Shown piece after piece: positions 1 to 6,793 of a stretch of DNA of 8,026 nt. Location: assembly GCA_028698405.1 (NCBI GenBank), contig JAQVDF010000059.1:1-8026 (forward strand), written 5' to 3'. This stretch comes from Phenylobacterium sp. GTDB lineage: Bacteria > Pseudomonadota > Alphaproteobacteria > Caulobacterales > Caulobacteraceae. Position 1 is the first letter of the stretch. The number at the start of each line of letters is the position of its first letter. The notes beneath the pieces were generated by a model. The model ran no database searches, was not told the origin of the DNA, and worked only from the letters and a program-made list of their open reading frames with translations. The position numbers and the translations under genes are program-made.

Positions 1-3000
1 GTGCACGTTGGTCCACCCGGCATTGTAGCAGACCTCCTCGGACTCGATGCCAGACCAGATCGGCGAGGAGATGATCTTGCGCGGCTGGGCGGCCACGTCG
101 CGGAAGCGGATCTTCTCGTCCTCCTTGCCCTCGGCGAGGTGGGCGTGCTCGCGGCCGGTGAACTCGGAGAGCGCGGCCCAGGCGCGCAGGGCGACCTGGC
201 CGTTGGTCTCCGGCGCCAGCATCAGGATGGTCTCGCAGGCGTCGATGTCGCTGAGCACCCTGGGCCGCCCGGCCGTCGGCCCGTCGGCGACGCGGCCGTT
301 GAGATGGGCGAGGTCCTCGACGTCCTCGGCGGTCTTCCAGTTCAGCCCCTTCGAGCCGTTGCCGAGGGTCTCCAGCAGCGGCCCCAGCGACGTGAAACGG
401 GCGTAGGTGGCCGGATAGTCGCGCTCCACCAGACTGACCTTGGGCATGGTCACGCCCGGGACCGGCTCGCACTCGCCCTTGCCCCAGTCCTTGACCTCGT
501 AGGGCTGGGCGCACTCTTCGGCCGCGTCGTGCATGATCGGCGTGAGCATCAGGTCGTGCTCGACGCCCAGCACCTCGGGGCAGACTTCCGAGAACTTCCT
601 GGCGATGCCGCGGAAGATCTCCCAGTCGGTCTTGGAGTCCCACAACGGGTCCACCGCCGCCGTCAGCGGGTGGATGAAGGGGTGCATGTCGGTCGTGTTG
701 AGGTCGTGCTTCTCGTACCAGGTGGCCGAAGCCAGCACGATGTCGGCGTAGAGGGCCGTGGTGGAGAGCCGGAAGTCGATGCTCACCATCAGATCCAGCT
801 TCCCGGTCGGCGCCTCGTCATGCCAGACGACCTCGGCAGGCTTCTCGCCGCCGGTCTCGGCCAGGTCCTCGCCGATCACCCCGTGCAGCGAGCCGACCAG
901 GTGCTTGAGGAAGTATTCGTGGCCCTTGCCGCTGGCCCCCAGCACATTTGAACGCCAGAAGAAGATGTTGCGCGGCCAGTTCACCGGATTGTCCGGGTCG
1001 TGGCAGCTCATCTTCAGCTCGCCGGCCTTCAGCGCCGCGGCCGTGAAGGCGCCGGGGTTCTCGCCGCTCTCCTTCAGCCGCCGGCCGAGCTCGAGCGAGT
1101 TGGTCTCCAGCGCGGGCGTCGAGGGCAGCCAGCCCATCCGCTCGGCCTTGACGTTGTAGTCGATGGTGCTGACCGGCCACTCGCCCGTCGGCGCCGTGGG
1201 CGAGAGCATGTCGGTCATCTTCAGGCTGTCGTAGCGCCACTGGTCGGTGTGGGCGTACCAGAACGAGGTCGCGTTCTGCTGGCGGACCGGCCGGATCCAG
1301 TCGAGCGCGAAGGCCAGCGGCAGCCAGCCGGTCGCCGGACGCAGCTTCTCCTGGCCGACGTAGTGGGCCCAGCCGCCGCCGGACTGACCCACGCAGCCGC
1401 ACATCACCAGCATGTTGATGATGCCGCGGTAGCTCATGTCCATGTGGTACCAGTGGTTGAGCCCGGCCCCGACGATGACCATCGAGCGGCCCTTGGTCTT
1501 CTCGGCGTTCTCGGCGAACTGGCGGGCGACCGAGACGATGGCCTCGCGCGGCACGCCGGTGACCCGCTCGGCCCAGGCCGGCGTGAAGGGCACGTCCTCG
1601 TCATAGGAGCTGGCGACGTTCTCGCCGCCGAAGCCACGGTCGAGGCCGTAGTTGGCGCAGAACAGGTCGAACACCGTGGCGACCATCGCCTCGCCGCCCG
1701 CCAGGCTCAACCGCCTCACCGGCACGTTGCGGGTCAGCACCTGCGCGTGGTCGGTGGAGACGAAAGCATCGGGCGCCGCGCCGCCGAAGTAGGGAAAATC
1801 CACCGGCGCGATCTCATGCCCGGCGTCGGCCAGGCTCAGCCTCAGACGGACGTCACGCCCCTGCCCGTCCTTCTCCTCGAGGTTCCACTTGCCCTTGTCG
1901 CCCCAGCGGAAGCCGGCCGAACCCAGCGGGCAGACCGGCTCGCCGGAGAGTTCGTCCAGCGCGACCGTCTTCCAGTCGGCCTTGCCCGCTTCGCCCAGGC
2001 CGCCCTCGAAGTCGGCGGCCCGCACCATGCGGTCGGGGACCCAGCGCCCGTCGCGCTCCACCAGCCGCACCAGCATCGGGAAGTCCGAGTAGCGGCGGAC
2101 GTAGTCCTGGAAGTAGGGCACGGACCGGTCGAGGTGGAACTCGCGCAGGATCACGTGACCCAGCGCCAGCGCTAGCGCCGCGTCGGTCCCCTGCTTGGGG
2201 TGCAGCCACAGGTCGGCGAACTTGGCCGCCTCGTTGAAGTCGGGCGCGACCACCACGCTGCGCGCCCCGCGGTAGCGCACCTCGGTGTAGAAGTGGGCGT
2301 CGGGCGAGCGGGTCATGGGGATGTTCGAGCCCCAGACCATCAGGAAGCCGGCGTTGTACCAGTCAGCGCTCTCGGGCACGTCGGTCTGCTCGCCCCAGGT
2401 CTGCGGCGAGGACGGCGGCAGGTCGCAGTACCAGTCGTAGAAGGACAGCGGCACGCCGCCGATCAGCGACAGGTACCGGCTGCCGGCCGCGTAGGAGATC
2501 ATCGACATGGCCGGGATCGGCGAGAAGCCGGCCACCCGGTCGGGCCCGTAGGTCTTGATGGTGTAGGCGTTGGCCGCGGCGATGATCTCGCTGGCCTCGT
2601 CCCAGCCGACCCGCACGAAGCCGCCCCGCCCCCGGCGACTGACCCAGTCGTGGCGCTTGTCCGGGGCCTCGACGATCGACTTCCAGGCGGCCACCGGCGA
2701 GAGCGACTTGCGCGCCTCGCGCCAGTGGCGCAGCAGCCGGCCGCGCACCAGCGGATACTTCAGCCGCGCGCCGGAATAGAGATACCAGCTGTAGCTCGCC
2801 CCGCGCGGACAGCCGCGGGGCTCGTGGTTGGGCAGGTCGGGCCGGGTGCGCGGATAGTCGGTCTGCTGGGTTTCCCAGGCGACGATGCCGCCCTTGACGT
2901 AGATCTTCCACGAGCACGAGCCGGTGCAGTTCACCCCGTGGGTGGAGCGCACGATCTTGTCCGCCGCCCAGCGCTTCCGATAGGCGTCCTCCCAGGTGCG

Positions 3001-3087
3001 GTCCTCGACCGTGGTCAGGCCATGGCCGTTGGCGAAGGTCTCCTTCTCGCGGCGGAAGTAGGTCAGGCGGTCGAGCAGGTGGCTCAT
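1..3087 (-). CDS. narG: Respiratory nitrate reductase alpha subunit NarG (C-terminus cut off by window edge)
   Basis: Catalytic subunit of the membrane-anchored NarGHI complex. It reduces nitrate to nitrite on the cytoplasmic side, taking quinol electrons through NarI and NarH. The reading frame is open for all 1029 codons present, and the family is about 1250 residues long, so roughly the last 200 are missing. Visible landmarks: the N-terminus MSHLLDRLTYF as in enteric NarG; the FS0 cluster ligands His50, Cys54, Cys58 (HGVNCTGSC) and Cys93 (EPRGCPRG); the molybdenum ligand Asp222 in YDWYCDLPP followed by TWGEQTDVPES; and the conserved YVGQEKLRP and IRFRD blocks. No frameshift or lost ligand was seen. 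The start ATG (3087-3085) overlaps the narK stop as ATGA and has a good Shine-Dalgarno (3091-3099), so translation is probably coupled to narK. narH, narJ and narI would be expected beyond the left edge. Confidence 0.97.
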   Translation of the reverse strand, partial: MSHLLDRLTYFRREKETFANGHGLTTVEDRTWEDAYRKRWAADKIVRSTHGVNCTGSCSWKIYVKGGIVAWETQQTDYPRTRPDLPNHEPRGCPRGASYSWYLYSGARLKYPLVRGRLLRHWREARKSLSPVAAWKSIVEAPDKRHDWVSRRGRGGFVRVGWDEASEIIAAANAYTIKTYGPDRVAGFSPIPAMSMISYAAGSRYLSLIGGVPLSFYDWYCDLPPSSPQTWGEQTDVPESADWYNAGFLMVWGSNIPMTRSPDAHFYTEVRYRGARSVVVAPDFNEAAKFADLWLHPKQGTDAALALALGHVILREFHLDRSVPYFQDYVRRYSDFPMLVRLVERDGRWVPDRMVRAADFEGGLGEAGKADWKTVALDELSGEPVCPLGSAGFRWGDKGKWNLEEKDGQGRDVRLRLSLADAGHEIAPVDFPYFGGAAPDAFVSTDHAQVLTRNVPVRRLSLAGGEAMVATVFDLFCANYGLDRGFGGENVASSYDEDVPFTPAWAERVTGVPREAIVSVARQFAENAEKTKGRSMVIVGAGLNHWYHMDMSYRGIINMLVMCGCVGQSGGGWAHYVGQEKLRPATGWLPLAFALDWIRPVRQQNATSFWYAHTDQWRYDSLKMTDMLSPTAPTGEWPVSTIDYNVKAERMGWLPSTPALETNSLELGRRLKESGENPGAFTAAALKAGELKMSCHDPDNPVNWPRNIFFWRSNVLGASGKGHEYFLKHLVGSLHGVIGEDLAETGGEKPAEVVWHDEAPTGKLDLMVSIDFRLSTTALYADIVLASATWYEKHDLNTTDMHPFIHPLTAAVDPLWDSKTDWEIFRGIARKFSEVCPEVLGVEHDLMLTPIMHDAAEECAQPYEVKDWGKGECEPVPGVTMPKVSLVERDYPATYARFTSLGPLLETLGNGSKGLNWKTAEDVEDLAHLNGRVADGPTAGRPRVLSDIDACETILMLAPETNGQVALRAWAALSEFTGREHAHLAEGKEDEKIRFRDVAAQPRKIISSPIWSGIESEEVCYNAGWTNVH

Positions 3088-5867
3088 CGGCTTCCTTCCA
3101 TGGCTGGCTTGCCCGGACGGCGGCGCTCGGCTTCGAACAGCACGCCGCCTGGCCGGGCGTAGACGAGGACCGTCAGCAGCGCGCAGCTGACGTAGAAGAT
3201 CAGGAAGCCCCACAGGGCGGCGTCGGCGGTCCCGGTCGCGTCGATCGAGGCGCCGTAGGCCTTCGGGATGAAGAAGGCCCCGAAAGCGGCGATCGCCGAG
3301 GTGAAGCCGATCACGGCGGCCGCCTCGCGGTCGGCCTGCGCCTGGTCCCCGGTCTTCGCCGCCACCGTCTCGCGCCAGATCGCCGGGATCATCTGGAAAG
3401 TGGAGGCGTTGCCCACGCCGCTGAAGAAGAACAGCAGCATGACCATGGCGAAGAAGCCCCAGAAGCTGCCGCTGTTCAGGTACCAGAGCATGCCGGCGAC
3501 GGCGCCGATCATGCCGAGGAACACCAGGACGGTGACGCGGGCCCCGCCCCAGCGGTCGGCCACCCAGCCGGTCGCAGCGCGCGAGGCGGCTCCCACCAGC
3601 GGCCCGAGGAAGACGTAGCGGAGGGAGTCCACGTCCGGAAAGGCGATCCTGGCCAGCAGCGGGAAGCCGGCCGAGAAGCCGATGAACGAGCCGAAGGTGC
3701 CGGTGTAGAGCCAGCACATCAGCCAGTTGTGCGGCCGCTGGAAGATCGCCGCCTGCTCGGCGAACGAGGCGCGCGCGCTGGCCAGGTCGTCCATGCCGAA
3801 CCAGGCCAGGACGGTCCCCACGATCACGAACGGCGCCCAGATGAAGCCGGCGTTCTGCATCCACACCTGGCCGCCCTCGACGGTCGTCTGGGCGGGGCCG
3901 CCGAGCGCGCCGTACAGGCTCATGGTCACGGCGATCGGCACCGCGAACTGCATGACGCTGACCCCGAGGTTGCCGAGCCCGGCGTTGAGCGCTAGGGCCG
4001 AACCCTTCTCGGCCTTCGGGAAGAAGAAGCTGATGTTGGCCATCGAGGAGGCGAAGTTGCCGCCGCCGAAGCCGCATAGCAGGGCCAGCACCACGAAGAT
4101 CAGGTAGGGCGTGCCCGGGTCCTGCACCGCATAGCCGATGCCGAAGGCCGGGATCAGCAGCGAGGCGGTGGAAAGCGCCGTCCACAGCCGCCCGCCGAAG
4201 ATCGGCACCAGGAAGGCGTAGAAGATCCGCAGGGTGGCGCCGGAGAGCCCCGGCAGCGCCGCCAGCCAGAACAGCTGGTCGGACGTAAAGTCGAAGCCCA
4301 CGGCCGGCAGCCGCGCCACCACGACGCTCCAGACCATCCACACAGCGAAGGCCAGCAGCAGGCAGTAGGTCGAGATCCACAGGTTGCGGCGGGCGATCGG
4401 CCGCCCGGTGGTCTTCCAGAACGCCTCGTCCTCGGGCCGCCAGTCCTGGATCGCCGGACGACGCAGAGAAACCCCGCCCGCCGGCCGCACCACAGGGCCC
4501 GGCGCGACCTTGGCCGGGTCGTGCAGCGGCTGCATTTCCGGCAGTTCGGGCAGCGCCTCGCGGTCGACGTCGGGCCTTGCCGCCTCCATCCGCCGGACGG
4601 CCGCGTGCATCCAGACGAGCGACGTCGTGGCGATCAGGAACAGCAGGAAGAAGCAGCTTGTCCAGACGCCGGTCAGGTCGTTCAGGGCGCCGAACACGAT
4701 CGGCAGCACGAAGCCGCCGAGCCCGCCGACCATCCCCACCACGCCGCCGACCGCGCCGACCCGGTCGGGGTAGTAGACCGGGATGTGGCGGAACACCGCC
4801 GCCTTGCCGAGGCTCATGAAGAATCCCAGCACGAACACCGTGACCACGAACGGGACCAGCCCCATCGAGGTCGAGAAGGCGATCGGCCCCTCGATGCCGT
4901 GGATCACGTAGTCCGTCGGCGGGTAGGACAACATGAAGGTGCACAGGGCGCAGACGCCGAAGGTGACGTAGAGCACCGCCCGCGCCCCGTACTTGTCCGA
5001 CAACCGGCCGCCGTAGATGCGGAACAGGCTCGCCGGCACCGAGTAGAAGGCCGCCAGCATCCCGGCCGCCGCCACGTCGAGGCCGTAGACGCCCACCAGG
5101 TAGCGCGGCAGCCACAGCGCCAGGGCGACGAAGGCCCCGAACACGAAGAAGTAGTAGAGGCTGAAGCGCCAGACCTGCAGGTTCTTCAGCGGCTCGAGCT
5201 GGGCCAGGAACGGTTCCGGCTTGCGGCCATCGGCCCGCCGCGCGGCCACGTCCGGGTCGGGCGGGCTGAGCACCAGGAAGACGACCGCCGTCACCGCCAG
5301 GGCTGCGGCCCAGATCTGCGCCACCGCCTCCCAGCCGAACGCCAGCATGACGAACGGGGCCAGGAACTTGGTCACCGCCGAGCCGACGTTGCCGGCGCCG
5401 AAGATCCCCAGGGCCTGCCCCTGCTTTTCCTGCGGGTAGAACTTGGAGACGTAGGCGACCCCCACCGCGAAGGAGCCGCCGGCGATGCCGACGCCGAGCG
5501 CGGCGATCAGCATCTCCAGGTAGGTGTCGGCCAGCGAGAGCAGGAAGGTGGCGATCGCCCCCAGCAGCATCACCACGAACAACACGCGGCGCCCGCCGTA
5601 CTGGTCGGCCCAGATGCCGAGCACGATGCGAATCAGGGAGCCGGTGAGGATGGGGGTCCCGACGAGGAGGCCGTACTGGGTCTCCGACAGGCCCAGTTCT
5701 TCCTTCAGCCCGAGTCCGAGGATCGAGAAGATCGTCCACACGGCGAAGCAGACGGTGAACGCCGCCGTACTCGCCCAAAGCGCCCGACCCGCGCCCTGCG
5801 CCGACTCGCTGGCCAATTGACCCCCGCACAACCGAGGATGGCGGACCACGTCCGCCGGTCCCGCCAT
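3084..5867 (-). CDS. narK: NarK1-NarK2 fusion, nitrate/nitrite transporter
   Basis: Inner-membrane transporter of 927 codons, about twice the usual NarK length, made of two complete MFS modules. Module 1 (residues 30-425) is NarK1-like (nitrate/proton symport type), with a signature-like stretch near 126-145 and a second near 346-367. Module 2 (about 492-905) is NarK2-like (nitrate/nitrite antiport type), with the nitrate signature GFGGGNFASSMANISFFFP at 599-617 and a second near 815-831. A soluble, Pro- and acid-rich linker (about 426-491) joins them. Each module keeps two arginines where E. coli NarK has its substrate-binding pair: Arg80 and Arg283 in module 1, Arg547 and Arg763 in module 2. 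Fused NarK1-NarK2 proteins are known from Paracoccus. The gene overlaps narG by 4 bp. The start is uncertain: ATG 5867 lacks a clear Shine-Dalgarno, and TTG 5816 would give MASESAQGAGRALWAS, closer to typical NarK1 N-termini. Confidence 0.95.
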   Translation of the reverse strand: MAGPADVVRHPRLCGGQLASESAQGAGRALWASTAAFTVCFAVWTIFSILGLGLKEELGLSETQYGLLVGTPILTGSLIRIVLGIWADQYGGRRVLFVVMLLGAIATFLLSLADTYLEMLIAALGVGIAGGSFAVGVAYVSKFYPQEKQGQALGIFGAGNVGSAVTKFLAPFVMLAFGWEAVAQIWAAALAVTAVVFLVLSPPDPDVAARRADGRKPEPFLAQLEPLKNLQVWRFSLYYFFVFGAFVALALWLPRYLVGVYGLDVAAAGMLAAFYSVPASLFRIYGGRLSDKYGARAVLYVTFGVCALCTFMLSYPPTDYVIHGIEGPIAFSTSMGLVPFVVTVFVLGFFMSLGKAAVFRHIPVYYPDRVGAVGGVVGMVGGLGGFVLPIVFGALNDLTGVWTSCFFLLFLIATTSLVWMHAAVRRMEAARPDVDREALPELPEMQPLHDPAKVAPGPVVRPAGGVSLRRPAIQDWRPEDEAFWKTTGRPIARRNLWISTYCLLLAFAVWMVWSVVVARLPAVGFDFTSDQLFWLAALPGLSGATLRIFYAFLVPIFGGRLWTALSTASLLIPAFGIGYAVQDPGTPYLIFVVLALLCGFGGGNFASSMANISFFFPKAEKGSALALNAGLGNLGVSVMQFAVPIAVTMSLYGALGGPAQTTVEGGQVWMQNAGFIWAPFVIVGTVLAWFGMDDLASARASFAEQAAIFQRPHNWLMCWLYTGTFGSFIGFSAGFPLLARIAFPDVDSLRYVFLGPLVGAASRAATGWVADRWGGARVTVLVFLGMIGAVAGMLWYLNSGSFWGFFAMVMLLFFFSGVGNASTFQMIPAIWRETVAAKTGDQAQADREAAAVIGFTSAIAAFGAFFIPKAYGASIDATGTADAALWGFLIFYVSCALLTVLVYARPGGVLFEAERRRPGKPAMEGSR
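3091..3099 (-). promoter_or_regulatory. Ribosome binding site of narG inside the end of narK
   Basis: On the minus strand the sequence reads GGAAGGAAG, then three bases, then ATG. The AAGGA core is five bases from the start codon. It lies within the last codons of narK, and the narK stop (TGA 3086-3084) overlaps the narG start in ATGA. This arrangement fixes the narG start and suggests translational coupling. Confidence 0.75.
5840..5856 (-). repeat. 7-bp perfect inverted repeat near the narK 5' end
   Basis: The arms GGCGGAC (5840-5846) and GTCCGCC (5850-5856) are perfectly complementary around a 3-base loop. The repeat lies between the ATG (5867) and TTG (5816) candidate starts of narK. If TTG is the true start, this is a hairpin in the untranslated leader, ending about 24 bases upstream of the start. 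If ATG is used, it is coding. The codons in this stretch carry more A/T in third position than the rest of narK, which mildly favours the leader reading. Confidence 0.5.
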
Positions 5868-5922
5868 TAGAGCCAGCCCGCGGCCGTTCCGGCAACAGGG
5901 GTTTTTGACGGCGTGGCCTAAT

Positions 5923-6123
5923 TCAGGCAGGCGTCTCGGTCGTCTTCTCCAGGATGAACAGCAGCTCCTCGCCGAACCTCGCCTCGACGAGCCGGGCCTG
6001 CTCGTCCGCCTCCAGCGCAGCCTTGGCCCTGCGCAGCAGCTCCACGTGGCTGCCGCAGTGGACCGGAATGAAGCGCCTCTCGCCGCCGCGGCCCGACAGG
6101 AAGAGACTGTAGAGGGTGAGCAT
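5923..6123 (-). CDS. Small conserved-looking protein heading the nar block, function unknown (66 aa)
   Basis: I do not recognise this protein. It is 66 residues, starting MLTLYSLFLSGRGGERRF and ending EELLFILEKTTETPA. No signal peptide is evident, no membrane span is likely, and it has a single cysteine (in VHCGSH, about residue 23). The layout suggests an N-terminal beta strand, a charged middle helix rich in Ala, Glu and Arg (about 27-50), and a closing strand (GEELLFIL), so a compact soluble alpha/beta fold. Support for its being real: codon third positions are nearly all G or C, GGAG (6135-6132) lies eight bases before the ATG, and an FNR-type box lies just upstream. It precedes narK in the same direction with a 55-base gap to the ATG start, so it is probably the first gene of the nar transcript. 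Overlapping frames lack comparable support. Confidence 0.72.
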   Translation of the reverse strand: MLTLYSLFLSGRGGERRFIPVHCGSHVELLRRAKAALEADEQARLVEARFGEELLFILEKTTETPA

Positions 6124-6143
6124 CGGGCGATCTCCGAGCCGGC

Positions 6144-6149
6144 ATCCTG
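6144..6149 (-). promoter_or_regulatory. Putative -10 element of the nar-block promoter
   Basis: On the minus strand this reads CAGGAT, which keeps the conserved A at position 2 and AT at positions 5-6 of a sigma-70 -10. Its centre is about 31 bases from the centre of the FNR box, as expected for a class II FNR-activated promoter with the box near -41.5. The predicted transcript start, near 6136-6137, leaves only about 13 leader bases before the small gene's ATG. Confidence 0.4.
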
Positions 6150-6170
6150 ACCTGATCGCCCGCGCGCGCC

Positions 6171-6184
6171 TTGATCCGGATCAG
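6171..6184 (-). promoter_or_regulatory. FNR/Anr-type binding site upstream of the nar block
   Basis: The plus strand reads TTGATCCGGATCAG. This matches the FNR consensus TTGAT-N4-ATCAA at nine of ten specified bases, and its inner 12 bases form a perfect palindrome. It lies in the divergent gap between the small nar-block gene and nsrR. Spacing to a -10-like hexamer and to the start codon favours activation of the minus-strand block (small gene, narK, narG) under low oxygen. No convincing -10 was found at the matching distance towards nsrR. Because the box is symmetric, effects on nsrR cannot be excluded. Confidence 0.72.
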
Positions 6185-6272
6185 CACGGCCGGGTTTGGC
6201 CCTCCGCTCGTGGCGGCAGCCCCTCGCTCCTCTCTCCGTCAGAGATCGGAACGGCGGGGGGAGGCGTCGCGC

Positions 6273-6290
6273 AAAAGAAATATATACGAT
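6273..6290 (+). promoter_or_regulatory. A/T-rich tract upstream of nsrR, candidate promoter region
   Basis: AAAAGAAATATATACGAT is a strikingly A/T-rich island in a GC-rich gap and contains TATATA and TATACG, which are -10-like. No convincing -35 is seen 17 bases upstream, so a regulator or a non-housekeeping sigma factor may be needed. The following GATGCA (6288-6293) resembles the core of an NsrR half-site, but a matching second half is missing. A start point just downstream would put the hairpin at 6298-6320 in the nsrR leader. Confidence 0.35.
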
Positions 6291-6297
6291 GCAGCTT

Positions 6298-6320
6298 CGT
6301 CGGGCGGTCCACGCCCGACG
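6298..6320 (+). repeat. 9-bp perfect inverted repeat against the nsrR ribosome binding site
   Basis: The arms CGTCGGGCG (6298-6306) and CGCCCGACG (6312-6320) are perfectly complementary around the loop GTCCA. The last base of the right arm is also the first base of the Shine-Dalgarno GGGAGG (6320-6325), seven bases from the nsrR ATG when counted from its end at 6325 (six intervening bases). Two further T-G wobble pairs could extend the stem into the Shine-Dalgarno. It could act as an RNA hairpin limiting nsrR translation, or as a 23-bp DNA operator. The symmetry is direct observation; the function is inference. Confidence 0.55.
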
Positions 6321-6331
6321 GGAGGCATCGC

Positions 6332-6793
6332 ATGAGGCTCACCGCCTACACCGACTTCTCGCTGCGGGTGCTGATCTACCTGGCCCTGCACCCCGAGCCG
6401 AGGCCGACAATCGCCGAGATCGCCCAGGCCTACGCCATCTCCAGGAACCACCTGATGAAGGTGGTCTTCGACCTCGGCCGCGACGGCCTGGTGGCTACGG
6501 CGCGGGGCAAGAAGGGCGGCCTGCGCCTCGGGCGGCCGCCCGGCGACATCCGGCTCGGCGAGGTGGTGCGCAGAACCGAGCCCGACCTGGCGCTGGTCCC
6601 CTGCTTCTCGCCGGCGCGCCAGCTCTGCGTCATCACCCCTGCCTGCCGGCTGCGGGCTGCGATGGACGAAGCGCGGGCGGCCTTCCTGGACGTGCTGGAC
6701 GGCTACACCCTGGCCGACCTGGTCGCGGACCCCGATCCGCTGATCGCCCTGCTCGGCCGCGCGCGCCAGGCCGAATTCGCCGCAGGCGGCTGA
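6332..6793 (+). CDS. nsrR: Rrf2-family Fe-S transcriptional regulator, NsrR-like nitric oxide sensor
   Basis: A 153-residue Rrf2-family DNA-binding protein. NsrR proteins hold an Fe-S cluster that reacts with nitric oxide, releasing repression of NO-detoxifying and denitrification genes. Residues 1-65 form the winged helix (MRLTAYTDFSLRVLIYLAL start, recognition helix around SRNHLMKVV, wing RGKKGGLRLG). Cys91, Cys99 and Cys105 (VPC, QLCVITPACRL) align with the three cluster cysteines of NsrR, and Asp8 aligns with the reported fourth ligand of Streptomyces NsrR. The block ITPACRL and the later GYTLADLV are shared with E. coli NsrR. The first two cysteines are seven residues apart, wider than in E. 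coli. The start at ATG 6332 is set by GGGAGG just upstream and by the family N-terminus; upstream in-frame extension is non-coding in character. It is divergent from the nar block and abuts nfu tail-to-tail. The main alternative is another NO- or redox-responsive Rrf2 member. Confidence 0.9.
   Translation: MRLTAYTDFSLRVLIYLALHPEPRPTIAEIAQAYAISRNHLMKVVFDLGRDGLVATARGKKGGLRLGRPPGDIRLGEVVRRTEPDLALVPCFSPARQLCVITPACRLRAAMDEARAAFLDVLDGYTLADLVADPDPLIALLGRARQAEFAAGG

Noticed and set aside
1..2175. Long plus-strand open frames opposite narG (for example 1-951 and 1000-2175)
   Set aside because: They lie antisense to a frame that matches NarG residue by residue. Their products are Arg-, Gly- and His-rich low-complexity strings typical of mirror frames in GC-rich coding DNA.
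4521..5870. 449-codon plus-strand open frame opposite narK
   Set aside because: It is antisense to a clear two-module transporter; the translation is dominated by Arg, His, Asp, Gln and Glu with no domain, and no Shine-Dalgarno or promoter was seen.
5868..5922. Separate promoter or terminator between the small gene and narK
   Set aside because: No FNR box or paired -35/-10 was found, and the T-run at 5902-5906 on the plus strand is not preceded by a stable stem in the right orientation.
5918..6187. 89-codon minus-strand frame overlapping the small nar-block gene
   Set aside because: It would start inside the region of the FNR box and -10 element, lacks a good ribosome binding site, and gives an Arg/Gly/Ala-rich translation typical of a shifted frame.
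6275..6297. NsrR operator for autoregulation
   Set aside because: GATGCA resembles part of a half-site and AAATATAT part of another, but they do not form the required spaced dyad. Only the outer bases and two inner pairs are symmetric, so I kept the tract only as a weak promoter candidate.
6116..6331. Extended nsrR start at 6116
   Set aside because: It would add 72 residues unlike any Rrf2 protein, covering the FNR box, the A/T tract and the hairpin. ATG 6332 has a strong Shine-Dalgarno and the exact family N-terminus.
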